Position numbers and translations under genes: made by a program. From Adineta vaga (Eukaryota; Rotifera): DNA of 64,000 nt. The stretch is taken from NCBI GenBank assembly GCA_021613535.1, contig CP075495.1:8618001-8682000 (forward strand), in the 5' to 3' direction. The notes under the pieces were generated by a model that saw only the letters and a program-made list of their open reading frames with translations, was not told where the DNA came from and ran no database searches. Positions 48,326 to 61,000 of this stretch are shown piece by piece. Position 1 is the stretch's first letter; each line of letters starts with the position of its first letter.

Positions 48326-49556
48326 CAAACGAAGATTTCGATTATATATATATTGATTTTTTATTAGTTTTATCTTATTTTTCATGTTTACAAAGGAAAA
48401 CAAATGATAAAATTGGTTTCTTAATAGTTCTAAAGAAACAATTAAAACTGTCCTGTTAGTATAGATATTTAATAGAATATATGCTTGGCTTATTTGATTA
48501 ATATTTGTGTTTTTTTCCTCTGTTACTAGGTTAACAGATTGTTATATTAGTTTTGATAAGAATTCTCTATTTTTCATATATTTCTCAAATACACTGAAAT
48601 ATTTTTACAACAATGAAGTCCACTCACCTCTCATTTATTCTTTCTAAGCATCACAAAGTACATACGTATATCTAGTCACTATGTAAAAAAATTTGAAACA
48701 CAGATGTCGTGTTGCTAAGCAATAGTTCTCTCACTCTTAACTAATATTCCCTTGTCATTGTCGTCGTCTATCTCTTCTTTCTATTTGCCGGGCATACACG
48801 TATATATATTTTTGACGACTAACTCTGCGAGAAAGACTCAATCCGTTTCTCTCACTTCTTTTCTTCTTCTCTTCTCAATTTCGTCTTTGTCTTTGTCTTC
48901 TTCTTCTTCTTCTTCTTTTTACAACACTATTACCATTATTCACTCTTTACTTCTTGATTCTACACCTTCTCTTTTTCTTTTTCATATATATATTTGTATA
49001 TATTTAACTTCACAAACATATAGCCAAACGGACAGTGCTGATCAGCAATAGCAATCAACGCATTCGTTGTAAACATGTAAGAATGAGTAATAAGAGTTGT
49101 GACGTAGTTTAACAATCTATAAACAAATTTTCTGCTCAAAGAAAAGAAAAGAATGACTTCAAGTTGAAAGAAAGGGAAAAAATACGAAAAAGAATGATGT
49201 CATCGAAAAAAGACTATTCTCATTCAGATTTCATTTGAAGTTCTTTAGGTTTCGTAAGTTAATGTCGTACTTCTTTTTTCTTTTCTTTTCTTTTCTTACT
49301 GTCTTGTATCCAAATATTAGAAATTCCAAGACAAGAACAAAAAAGTCCAGAGCACATGTCAGACGGAAGGAAATAACATATTGCGTATCTTATGCGTCAT
49401 TTATTACGAAAAAAACCTTTTCTCATAAGGGAATGATCGAAAAAAAACTAATTTCACCTTATTCTATCTGTCGATAACAAATACGATATCATTGTTGTTT
49501 CATTTTTTTTTGTTTTCTTCTATGTTTATATATTATTGAAAGATAATTTCAGACCA

Positions 49557-50486
49557 ATGTTAACACATCATCCAAATACTTTCAAACAACCATCACATAC
49601 TGATCATGATTTGACGGAATTATCATGGTTAACAAGATCAGATATATTCGCTCAATCATCATCATCATCAAAAATAACACGTCAAACACCCATATTAAGT
49701 CGGAGTTTACCAATCTATGGAGCAAATAGAAGTAATGAAACACTTCGTCATCATCATTCGTCATCAGCGAGTCTTATTGATTCATCTGATAGTGAACATG
49801 ATAATGATTCATCATCATTGAATTCTTCCAGTGAACGTGTAATAACATCTCTTCCTGATATTGTTTCACCACCACATTCTGCTCTATGTTTTTGGATATT
49901 ATTTGCCATTGAAGATTCGAAAGCACATTCATTAACTTTAAATGAAATATGTGATTGGATTGAACGATATATAGAACAACAATCATTAAATACTTCGATA
50001 TCTTCTGATGAGCAATTAATTCGTAGTACTCGCTTAAAAAGTAAAATACGCTATCATATGACAAAACAAATCTCATTCTTTGTGAAAATCATTAAAGATC
50101 CGGTGAATGGAATTAAATTACGATATCCATTATGGACGACAGATCGTTCGAAACGTTTATTATTACTTGATACATTATTAACCATGAATATTCAACAATT
50201 ATCATTGAGAACACAATATACTGTTGAAATATATGAACGTTTATGTTCAGAAAGACGGCAAAGTTTATTACGAAATACTAATGATGAAAATAGTTGTCCA
50301 CTTTTATTATTAAATCAAACAAAACGTGATAAAATAATCCATCGACTTGGTTCATGTGAAGAGTCAAATACAAATAATAAACGAAAAAAACAACGTTCGA
50401 AACATGATTCATCAACAAATCCAATTCCTAGTGTTGAAGTTGTTGATGCTGCGATGACATTATTACTTTTACGACAACCGAAATGA
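49557..50486 (+). CDS. Divergent forkhead protein, FOXN2/3-like
   Basis: Single exon, 309 aa, starting at the first ATG; an AG (49551-49552) four bases upstream could be a splice or trans-splice acceptor. Residues 19-30 (LTELSWLTRSDI) match the conserved N-terminal motif of FOXN2/FOXN3 (ELTNLNWL type). A forkhead-like domain spans about residues 104-196: PPHSALCFWILFAIEDSKAH followed by SLTLNEICDWIERY, then LKSKIRYHMTKQISFFVKII and a wing ending PLWTTD. The recognition helix reads SKIRYHMTKQ where forkheads have N-S-V/I-R-H-N-L-S-L-N, so the DNA-contacting Asn and His are replaced. An insertion of about ten Ser/Thr-rich residues precedes that helix. A basic NLS (NNKRKKQRSK) lies near the C-terminus. 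It is probably a nuclear transcription regulator with changed or weak DNA binding. Confidence 0.75.
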   Translation: MLTHHPNTFKQPSHTDHDLTELSWLTRSDIFAQSSSSSKITRQTPILSRSLPIYGANRSNETLRHHHSSSASLIDSSDSEHDNDSSSLNSSSERVITSLPDIVSPPHSALCFWILFAIEDSKAHSLTLNEICDWIERYIEQQSLNTSISSDEQLIRSTRLKSKIRYHMTKQISFFVKIIKDPVNGIKLRYPLWTTDRSKRLLLLDTLLTMNIQQLSLRTQYTVEIYERLCSERRQSLLRNTNDENSCPLLLLNQTKRDKIIHRLGSCEESNTNNKRKKQRSKHDSSTNPIPSVEVVDAAMTLLLLRQPK

Positions 50487-51229
50487 ATCGAATATGTATA
50501 CATCTAAGAGCAGAAAAAATATGTCTCGTTGTGTTTTTCTTTTCTTTGTTTGATGTTCTATTTGTTAAACAATACATCTAGATAAAGGATGAAAAATGAT
50601 GTTCTATTAGAAGACATTATTCATTCCGAATCAATTTTTTAACATGTATTCATTTTGTATAAACTTAAAAATCGATGTAGAACGGTTTTTTATTATTATT
50701 TTATGATCATGTTTTAAATGACTCATGAAAAGAGTATGACGCCTTTTTCGTTTCGATTGTTACAATTTAATAATTTCTTATTCGAAGAAAAATAGAAAAA
50801 AAATAATGAATACGATACATCTCTCCTATATAAAGTCTATATTTATGTTCGAATAGGAAAGAAAGACAAATAAAAAAACTTCTCGTGTTCTATATTTGAT
50901 TTACTACGTTGATGTTGATGAAATGCGTCATTTTGAAAGTCATAACATATCGTCGAATATGATTTATTACAAGAAACAAACAAAATAATAATAAATAAAT
51001 AAATAAATAACGATGATCAGTTAACTTTCGTGTCAAAATAGATGAGATCAAAACCACAAACAAAATAATGTAGAATAAATCATTAAAAGTAAAAACAAAA
51101 CCCAGCATGTTTTTTTTTGAAAGAAAATAAAAGACAACCACGTCAGATTTACAAGAAGGACGATTGTTTAAAAGAAAGAGATTCACTGCAAAACATGGAA
51201 TATAAGACTGTGAATGTGAAAGACATTAT
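50487..51229. other. Convergent 3' intergenic region
   Basis: 0.74 kb between the forkhead gene and TBC1D30, which converge. AT-rich, with an AATA-type short tandem run at 50988-51010. No gene seen. Confidence 0.5.
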
Positions 51230-54200
51230 CTAACGATTTACTGGATCGGGTGCATATAAACCAAGTTTATAACCATTAACCGCAACATTTTCATTGAATG
51301 ATCGAGAAGGAAATGGATTGAATGAAGAATATTTTGGGACTTGAACAGAATTTGATGTTAATAAACGATCGATTAGATTTTGTGAGTCCTTTTTTTCATT
51401 AGTTGTTACTTGATTTTTTTCTAAATCATAAAGTGTTCGAGCAACAGTTTCAAGTTGAACATTTTCTTCAATCGTTATTTGTTGTTCTTGTTCTTGCTCT
51501 TGTTCAATTAGTTCGATCGATAATGATGATGATGTTGTTGTTGTTGTTGCGATAGGTGTTGGTGGTTTTTCAAGATTCAGACTTGTTAGAAGTAGATCGA
51601 TTTCTTCTTGTAATTCAGCAGCTTGAGCTTCTTCTTCTTCTTTCGAACGTTGAGCTATTTTCTGTGGAATCGGTTCAGGAATAGTTGGTGTCATTACTTT
51701 TGATTGTCGATCATGCATTGGAACAGATGATAGTGTTGGAGCGGCTTTCAGTGAAACAGTTCTTTTAAATTGATTTCGTTTGATATCTGTTGGTTTAATT
51801 AATAAATGATTCATCTGAAAAATAGTGAGAACAATTAGAATTAAAAATTATATCAATCTCAAAGATTTCATTACTAATGGTTCACCAGCAATAGAACAAA
51901 CGGTTGCTGACATTTTTGCTGTAGAAGAATCAAATGAAGATACCGTTGTACGACGAAGACTTTCCGAATTATTTAATAACGACGCTGATGATGGATGAAT
52001 CGATGGTGCTCGTGTTCGTTGTTTTTGTTCATTTGAAGTCGCTAAATAAATAAAATATTTTGTTTTTATAGTTTAGAAAGTGAAATAAAAGAATAGATCG
52101 TCTACTTTGAATAATAACTTGTACTTGTTTATTACGTTCTTTCAGTTTTCTATATTGTAGTCGAAGTTGACTGATATCAAGTGATAAAGAATCTTCAATT
52201 GTCTTTGTTTTATGTGTAGTTGGTAGATTTGAGTAAGCTCCTGGTGTTAAACGTGAAAGTGCTGTTTGATTATTATTATTATGACTAACTGTTGAATCAT
52301 TTGGATGATATTCCACTAGAAAAAAGAACAATATACAACAAAAGTATATATGAGATTTCGATATTGAAAACTATATAAATCATACGTCGATTATTACGTG
52401 ATGGAGTAGATAGGACTGCAAAACAAGACATAAAATTCGCCATATCTTCGTCTGCTGCTGTATTTGTTTCATCATCTTGAATTGCATTGGTCTTTACTTT
52501 CGATCGTTTATTTTCCTATTATAAAATATAAATAATAATCTTTTTAATTTTACCATACAGTAAACTTTGAAGTCTTTCAAATGTCTATCTATGATAAATT
52601 AGAAAACTAGTAATTCAGAACCGGAAACAATACTTGAAAATGTTTCAACTGAATAACTTTCGATAGATATACAATTTAGGATAGAAGAGAACTTTTTCTA
52701 TTGAAATATCATTTCACTCTTCTGAGAAAAGTCTTGTTGCGAACAAGTACGAAAATGTCGAACAATAAATTTACTTTAGATTTTACTTCATCACTATTTG
52801 TACGTCCAATTGCTCGCTTCAATTTGCTTTTCTCCGTTGTATTTGTCGCTGCTACTGTTGATGAAGAGGATAATTGTTGAAATGGTGTGATATTAAAAGA
52901 AAATTTCTGGCGTAACTCAGCTAAAATAGGTGTTGGAAATGCACCGAAATTATAGATATCCTACAATAAAAAACAAATTCATACATTTCTCTATTTCTCA
53001 TAATCTTTGCTTCAAATAAAAAAATCTTACTTTTATTAAATTATCTGCATCAATAATCTTCTCGTCAAGAAATTGTACTGATAACTGTGCCATTACTGAA
53101 TAAAATTGATCAGCTGTTGATACTTTTAAAACCGAACTAGAAGAGATAGAATTTTCAGTATGGATTCAATTCTCTAAATTAAAGTTTTACACAGCTAATT
53201 TCGACCAAAGTACAAGTCCAGTTCGAAATAAAACTTCATTTCCTTCAATCATTAATGAATCCCAAACACGTAAAACAACTCGTGTTGGTAAACATGTGGC
53301 AAATAATGTTAAGAACCATTGAATTGTAAAAACATTCAGTAAAGGTGGTTCATAAATTACACCTGATACATCATGAGATGTTGATTGCAGATTTTGTAAA
53401 TGATTATGTAATTTAGCATTATAAATTTTCAACCATTCACGAAAAACTGCCATATCAATTGCTAATGCACGTAGATTATTCTCGAAAAAATTCGGTAAAA
53501 TACTATCAATTAAATAAATCAATATCATCAATGCATATTCTTCATTCATATGCACAACATCAAGTATAACAGCTGCTAAAATATTTAAACCTTGACAATA
53601 ACCAATTGTTTTATTATAACGTGCGAAAGCAAGTAAAACACGTTTTAATGTAGCACGATCGTGTTCATTTGATGACCAACTACAACCAGTTCGATGAAGA
53701 TCCTAAATAGTATCACTAGTTCTTTTGTGTTTTTCTTAAGTGAAAAGAAAATTTACTTTAACTATCTGAATTCCAAGTTGATCATCATCGGGATTTGAAT
53801 TATTATTAAACGCAAATCGACAGGTTTTATCCCAATCAAGATGAATTTCTTGTATATAATGTGTCGCTAATGATATCCAAAGCTAAGAAAATCGTAAAAA
53901 AAATGCATTTATTATTTTGAAAAAGAGGCTAAATCTATACTTTCTGACGAATTGATGCTGGTACACCACCTGGCATTCGAGTTGCTACTGATATTGCATC
54001 TTTCCATTGTTGAAAACCTTTTTCTCCTGAACATGGCGTCAGTGAAAATCGCATAGTTGTATCTTCACCTATATAAAAGAAAACAAAATAATATGATGAT
54101 TCAAATATTTTTCAACATGAATAATACTAAATACAATAATTAGACAAAATTTATCCGAATAACAACAACACTGAACATCGAGAGATTTATCTTACTGATT

Positions 54201-56523
54201 AATGACGAAAATAAAGAATTTGTTGAAGTTTCCAATGTAATACCGATCGTCATCTTGAAAGAGTATTGAATAGATGGATATAAGTCAATGAATGTTCTGT
54301 ACCATTAAGCAAAGAAAACTAATGGTTATTTTTCTCCTTCTCATTCCATTGAATATCAAAAAGAAAAAAAGGTAAAATCTATCAGATAGAAGCGAATAGA
54401 ACTAAGAAAATCTTTCGACAACTTCAAACTAGATTTATCTTATTTCTAGAAACATTGTCTTTCGTTTTCTCTCATAGACCACGCTTGCTCAGGATTACTA
54501 CTATCTAAATTTATTTCCGTTCATCACTATTTTTCTTCTTCTTTTCTTGCTTGAAGAAGAGGACGGAGCTAGACAAAAAACAAGAAAGAAGAAGAAGAAG
54601 AGAGAGCTTCCACATGTTTATTCAAATATAGATACTGAAGTAAGCAAGAAGAAGAAATAAGCAATCAAATCTCTTTCTCAATCTTTCTATTCTATTCGTG
54701 TGTAAATGATGCCGACAATTCATCAGTATATGTCATTTGGTTTGTATGCTTTGAAGAAAAAAAAACTCTAGTAGTTCTTAATGAGTTGTTTAGACAGGAA
54801 AAAAGTCAAAAGAAGTTGATGCCCTTATAGAGTAAAATGAGTAAGGAAATCAAAAGGAATTCAATTGACACTATTCTAAAAACAGTTAATTAGATCTATT
54901 CCAATGTATGATACTCGACAATTTAGTATTGAAAAGACATTGTAATAAATATGCGTCGTTTTGATTTCTTTCATGGAACAATCAATGCCTAGATGTAATG
55001 TTAAGTGAACTTTTTCTTTTGTTTTTCTCTCGGAAAACTTTCATTTTAATGAAATTTTTTTGTTTTTAATATACTGATATCTAGTCTATAATTATTTCCA
55101 GCGGTTTTCTATTATTAGAATTGGAAAATTAATGAACAGATTCTATAGAAAATATCATTTGTATAATATATGGTATTACTCAGGAGACATTTGAGGAGAA
55201 TATGTTTCCTATGGAGTTATTAATCTAACTTCGTGAAAAAATCGAATAGATTTGTCAAATATATATTTTATTATTTACTATTTTCATTTAACATCATTTC
55301 AATATTATGATTAGAATCAAGGTCAAAACAACAAAAACAATTGTTTTATAAGATTATTGAATTACTACTTGTTGTACTATTCTATCGAGTATATATTCTC
55401 ATGAGAATATAGTGACATGATGGAGGCTTGACTATACTACTGTTAGATATTATTTTGTATGTATCATTAAGATAACTATATGATTAGCATAATTACCAGA
55501 AATTAAATGATAGATTTATATTGACTAGAAAAAGTTTCTTTTCATCGAAGAAGATTGTTGATAATATCCTAGAAAACTTACGTCGTTTTAAAGAAGCTGC
55601 TTGTAAAATAGCAGTAATAATATCACAATTTCGATGTAATTTAGATAGACTTTTATCACGATGACGAAGATTTTTAACGAGTAATGCATTCGCTTGACTG
55701 ATCTGTTGTTGCATTTGTGAGCATAGATAACGTAAATCTTGTAGATCTAATGAAATCAAAATATTGTTCAAAATGATCATATCTATTGTTGTAATTTAAT
55801 GACACTAAAAAACAACTTTCGTCATCTAGTGAATTTTCATTCTCACAAAGTAGACTGTTAGTTTGTATGTTATTTTCTTAAATAATAAAAATCAAATTTA
55901 CTTTTATTTGCAAGATTTGTTTTTGAAAATCCAACTTCATCATTATTTAATATTGAATCATCACTTAATCGACGTATATTCAGCGATTGATCCGTACAAT
56001 TACCTGTTGTTACTGTATCACTATCTTGAGATGATGATACTCCATAAGTACTATTTTCACGTTCATATATGGCATATAATAATGAATCAATAATTGAATC
56101 TTGTCGAGGAATTGGAAAATTAAATGTTCGTTTTGTAAGATCAGTTGAACCAGCTGAACGTAGCAAATTCTTTGGTGATAAAGATGATGATGAATCTGTT
56201 GAGATTGTTACTGGTAAAGGTGAAGATGATGATGGTGATGGTAGATATCGTGTTGGATTTGTTGGAGTATTAAAAGATAGAGATAATGAACTACTACTAC
56301 TATCAAGAAGTGATAAAGGTGGTGGTGAAGGTAAATTATGATATGAATTATTGCGATTGATTGAAGGATTATTAACTTGATTTGACGGTGATGGTGAATT
56401 AGAAATATGTTTGGATGCTAGTGAAAAGTTTTTTCGACGTGCTCGAAGACTTGATGGTGATTCGATTGATTCAGTCGGTACTGCATTGTCACTTAAATCA
56501 ATTTCACTAAATACGTCCGACAT
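51230..56523 (-). CDS. TBC1D30: Rab GTPase-activating protein TBC1D30
   Basis: Eleven exons: 55902-56523, 55582-55746, 53941-54068, 53757-53882, 53191-53702, 53031-53136, 52775-52960, 52386-52515, 52106-52315, 51875-52041 and 51230-51814, giving 978 aa. A Ser/Pro-rich N-terminus is followed by a coiled-coil segment (VKNLRHRDKSLSKLHRNCDI followed by ITAILQAASLKR) as in long TBC1D30 isoforms. The TBC domain has GEKGFQQWKDAI, GVPASIRQKLWISLATHYIQ, HLDWDKTCRFAFNNNSNPDD, IGYCQGLNILAAVI, NNLRALAIDMAVFREW and VFTIQWFLTLFATCLPTRVV. The Arg- and Gln-finger motifs of active TBC GAPs (R-x-x-x-W; YCQG) are present. The end YSSFNPFPS...KLGLYAPDP matches the conserved C-terminus of human TBC1D30. TBC1D30 acts on Rab8-family GTPases and influences ciliary membrane traffic. 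Intron 2 (54069-55581) is 1.5 kb, long for this genome. Confidence 0.95.
54069..55581 (-). other. Long intron 2 of TBC1D30
   Basis: 1.5 kb AT-rich intron with GA/CT tracts near 54530-54610. It could contain an alternative promoter for a shorter TBC isoform, but no coding sequence is seen. Confidence 0.5.
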
Positions 56524-57505
56524 AATTATTCAAGTATAAGCTAAAAAAGAAACAAAAGTCAATCGTTTATTTTTATCCAATCGAATATCAAAAAGACATA
56601 TTCTCTACTCAAGGTTAGTTTCATCAATATGATTAGTAAACTATTTATTTTAGATATATACAAGTATGTATGTTGTTATTCGTTTTTATCGGACAAGTGT
56701 GAATAACGATTTCATCGATATTAAAACAGCTGTTCCCATATAAACCAATAAGAAAAAGAAAATTTACCAGAGGACGCTACTAATATAAAACAAATGTCGA
56801 CTCCACTTAGAATTAATGAAGCAATCATTCATTGTCTTCTTTGAATGTTACAGAAGAAGAAGAAGTTGTAACATCTTTCCTATTTCATATCTTATAGAGA
56901 TCAATATATAAAACAACGAAATATTCTACCTACATACATACCATATGATTGTATTTATGATGTGAGCTGTTTTAAATGATTGAGAATATGAATATGAATA
57001 GAAAGGAAGTTTGTCTAAGCTCACAAAAAAAAATTATTAAAGATTTTTGAATAGATATACGATGCTGAAATGAGGTTTAAAATCAAATATATGAATCAAT
57101 TTCATTGACTATTTAAAACATAACTATGCATCTTTTTCCTACAGTAGAACAGTCAAACTAAAAGAATGAACTGAGTACTTAACTGAAGGATGCCAATTAA
57201 ATATATACAAAAAACCTGGATGAACGCAACGCTCGGAGCAAAAGTATGATTTCTTTTCATGTAACAAACTATAACGTATGCATGCACAAACGAATCTTTA
57301 ATGTATTAGTTATTTAAAATCAAACATCTTCATAATTCTATGTGTAATCTCTCTTAACAAATCTCATACTCTCATTTTATGATCCTGTTCGATGAATACG
57401 ATATGTAAGTATAGTTTTTAATACTGTTGGAAGATTAGAAGAAATCTACGTCCATACATTCTTTTTTTATGAGAAAAAAGGAGAAAAAGAACAAAAAATC
57501 TAAGA
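56524..57505. promoter_or_regulatory. Upstream region of TBC1D30
   Basis: 1.0 kb between TBC1D30 and the tRNA gene. AT-rich with no recognisable element; presumably holds the TBC1D30 promoter and 5' UTR. Confidence 0.45.
57493..57498 (-). terminator. RNA polymerase III terminator
   Basis: T6 on the minus strand eight bases after the tRNA-Pro 3' end. Confidence 0.85.
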
Positions 57506-57577
57506 GGGCCTGACCGGGGATCGAACCCGGAACCTCGCGCACCCGAAGCGCGAATCATACCACTAGACCATCAGGCC
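57506..57577 (-). tRNA. tRNA-Pro (anticodon CGG)
   Basis: 72 nt folding into a full cloverleaf. The acceptor stem GGCCTGA pairs with TCAGGCC. The D-arm region is GGTCTAGTGGTATGATT. The anticodon stem CGCGC/GCGCG closes the loop TTCGGGT, giving anticodon CGG. The T-arm is CCGGG-TTCGATC-CCCGG. The discriminator is C, as in eukaryotic tRNA-Pro, and there is no intron. The D-arm and T-arm serve as internal A and B boxes. A run of six T on the transcribed strand (57493-57498) is a good RNA polymerase III terminator. Confidence 0.97.
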
Positions 57578-58053
57578 GTTCTCATATTTGTCTTCACATT
57601 AGTACACACTAGATGAATTTTTGCAATAAGAATTCATTGTTATTATTACAAATTATATATTATTCTCTTCTGTTCTATGTATCTTATCTACCAAATTGAT
57701 AAATGAAATAATTTTGTGAAAAATATTTAATTTTAAGTATTTGTTTTTTATTATCCTGAGTTTTCTTTTTCTTTGTCGTTGTAATAACATATTCTCTATC
57801 AAATACAAATTGTGACATAAAACACACACACACACATATAGACTTATACATATGTCAAGGAAACGTCATTAAATAAATTACAATGTGTATAACACAGATC
57901 GAAATCGTAGGTAGAGAATACGAAGAAGCAAAACAAAAGAAACTTGAAGGACTAGAAAATGAAAAGAGAAAGGAGATGGAGACGGAGCGTATATAGTAAT
58001 AATGATGATAATAGTAATATTGATTCACAACTAAAAGGAAACAGAATGTAAAA
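57578..58053. other. Intergenic region
   Basis: 476 bp between the tRNA and the SH3-gene stop codon. AT-rich with a short CA run near 57823-57834. Nothing else seen. Confidence 0.5.
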
Positions 58054-61000
58054 TTAAATAACTGTCTCTCGATAACCATGCATTTCAAGAAAAGTATCAA
58101 TTTTCGTTGTTGTTGATGTCGGTAACAATAATGCTTTTGGTAAAAATCCAATTTGTCCATTGTTTTGTTTGCGAACAAGAAAACATGCTCGTCCAACTTG
58201 TTTCAAAACATAAACATAATCGCCACGTTTAACTGAAAATGATGCACGTGAACTTCGATAATCTTTTGTTGTTGTAAATAAAGTCTGCTCAGAATTCGTT
58301 TTATGTTTGACTTTTTCAGAATTTTTATCAACAACTGGTTGAACAAGTGAATCTTTTTCTATTGCATCTAAATTAAGTTCACTAAATTGATCGCATAAGA
58401 TTTCACTCATTGTTCGTGAAGAATGATTTAATTTTTTAGGTAAAATTGAATCACCAACAGAACGTGTTAAACTATTTGGATTCTTTTGTGATAATATTGG
58501 AATTGGTATATCACAGGATAAGCGTCTTTGCTTTAGTAGATGAGATTTTTTTACATTAGATAAAGATGTTGTTGATGATGATAATGATGTTGAAGGTGAA
58601 GATACGGCTGGTGATGGTGAATGACCTTCACTTGATGCACGTTTTGATTTGATTGTAGGTTGTACAGGACGAAATGCACTATGTGAACTACCGAATTGAT
58701 GTTTTTGTTGTTGTTGTTGTTGTTGACGATGATGATTCAAGATGATACTAGCAGGTATTTGTCGATGACTTTTTGGTAAATTATGTATGGTCGGTGTAAT
58801 TCGTTGATATAGATCGTCTTTATCACGACGAACATTTCGTATTAAAGCGAAATCAATTGGACGTGAATTCGGAATAAATTGTGTTAAGAATTGATCATAA
58901 TCATCCTTATCATTGATATAAAATGCACCAAATGAATGACGTTTATTCGTATTATTCGTTAGGATATCACTCATCGATTGGCCGTTGAGAAAAGTATGTC
59001 GATGAATTGTTGGATGTTGTGATCCAATTGTGTGTTGTTGTTGTTGTTGTTGTTGATGTTGACGACGAAGTGAATTATGATATGTAGTAGTTGTATCCGG
59101 AGTTTTGAGAAATGACGAACGTCGAACAGTAGCATAATGTGGCGAAGAAGTTGAATTCTAAAATGAAAAAGAAATGAATCATATTTATCTAAATCTACAA
59201 CTTAGAAAAATATCAAACTGAACTTCAAGATTGGATTCGGAGAAAATTCGTCATTATCATAATTATTTGTTATTCTATGAAGATTAAATTACTTCTGGTA
59301 AATATTGTTTACATGCACTTATTACTTAAATGTTAAACTATACATAGATTTCTTGATGGAAGTTTTAGGAATGAGAGAGAAAAGCTAAATTTGATTACTT
59401 ACACTTGGTATAAGTCACTAGAGTCTACAGAGGAAAAAGGATCTTTTGATTTTGAATGCTTTTTATGCCTTGAGGAGACTTTCGCTCTTTCATTGCCTTG
59501 ATTTCTCCTTGAATACAAAAGTAAATACTATCTACAGAAATCATTTAGGTTTTCAAGGCATCTACATACTGTGTTATATAGGATCATATATTTCATGTTC
59601 TTTCATGCTTAGAAAAATGAACTCAAAAATTGTTAATTATTTATCTTTTTTTTCTCCTTTTTTCATACGATGAAATATATCATGTTTTCACTCATATATT
59701 TTGTGGACCTTTAGAAAGATTCAATCCTATTATTCACTTCAATTTTCCGCATAAATACTGAAGAACTAAAACTCATTAATAATACGATATGACTTTTATT
59801 CATTCAACTAATACATGATTACCATTCATCTTCTATTCACGAATTCATTCATTCGTAAATGAAACAGAAGAAGAAGAAGAACTTAAATTGACATCTCTAA
59901 CCTTCCTGAAACGATTCGCGAGGGTAAAAACATACTTTTGAAATATTGGCTACGGTTGGTAGTTGTTCCGTTTCTGGTGTTATTTGATGTACGAGGAAAT
60001 AAGGTGTTGATTCTGAATAACCTGAATCTTGTGTACTTGACGAATCAGTATCTCTTGGTGGTAGTGGCGCTACTGCTGTGATATCAGCATTGTTTGTTGC
60101 TGATACATCATTTGTTTGATGAATGCTAACAGTTTCAGAATGTTTTGTTCCTACTATTGGCCAATTAATTGAACCTAATGTTAGTCGACGATCTTTCGAT
60201 GATATAAGTGTCGATGATAATGTTGGTGGTAGTAGCGTACATGTATTTCGTCTTTCACGTTCAGCAAAAGTCATATGTGTTAAACGTTTTTTGGAATAGT
60301 CTGTTGATTCGTTTTGATCATGAATAAATGCAGAGCTATGTGATAAATAACGGTTCATCTTTTTCGGCTGTTGTTGTTGTTGTTGTTGTTGATATGGACG
60401 AATAAAACCTTTATTATTCAATGATAATACAGTTAAATCAAGTTCATCTTCTTTGTTTGAAGATGAATCTGTTGAGGATACTGATAAATGATGATGATGA
60501 TGATGATAGAAATTTTTACCATTTGTCGCGGTACAATTTTTATACAATGAACATATTATTCGTGGAATGTATCCAGCTTGTCCAGTTGATTCAATTCGTA
60601 TATAAAGCCATGGACCACGTGAAAATAAAGCTGTAACAATCGTTCCTTTGTTAACAGCAATATGTGCTTGAGCAAATGGTTCAAAATTTTTTCGTACAAG
60701 AACACGTATATTCGCAGGATTCGATTTTGAATATCCGTGTAATAGACTTTCGATGGATCCTTGTCGAGTCATTGATGGTACTGGCATTGTTGTTGCTACA
60801 GCCGAATAACATGATGCATACGATGATGTACGATTTAGAACATTTTGAGACATATAACCAGAATCGTAATCGGTTCGAAATTTGCCAATCGAAGGTGATA
60901 GTTGTGATGTATTTATTGTCGACTAAAGAAATGGGTAAAACATCATGTATAGATTATAGTCTATTTTGCTTTCTTTGATTTTTTTTGTGTATAAATACAA

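Larger units (their letters stand above)
46699..49556. promoter_or_regulatory. Long divergent intergenic region with a duplicated segment
   Basis: 2.9 kb between the coiled-coil gene and the forkhead gene. It contains two diverged direct copies of an about 95 bp segment (listed separately), a CT-rich stretch near 48835-48915 and otherwise AT-rich sequence. A Ser-rich ORF at 48752-49051 arises from the CT-rich stretch and is not counted as a gene. Confidence 0.5.

Noticed and set aside
48752-49051. Ser/Leu-rich ORF
   Set aside because: It is produced by a CT-rich tract; no conserved domain or splice structure.
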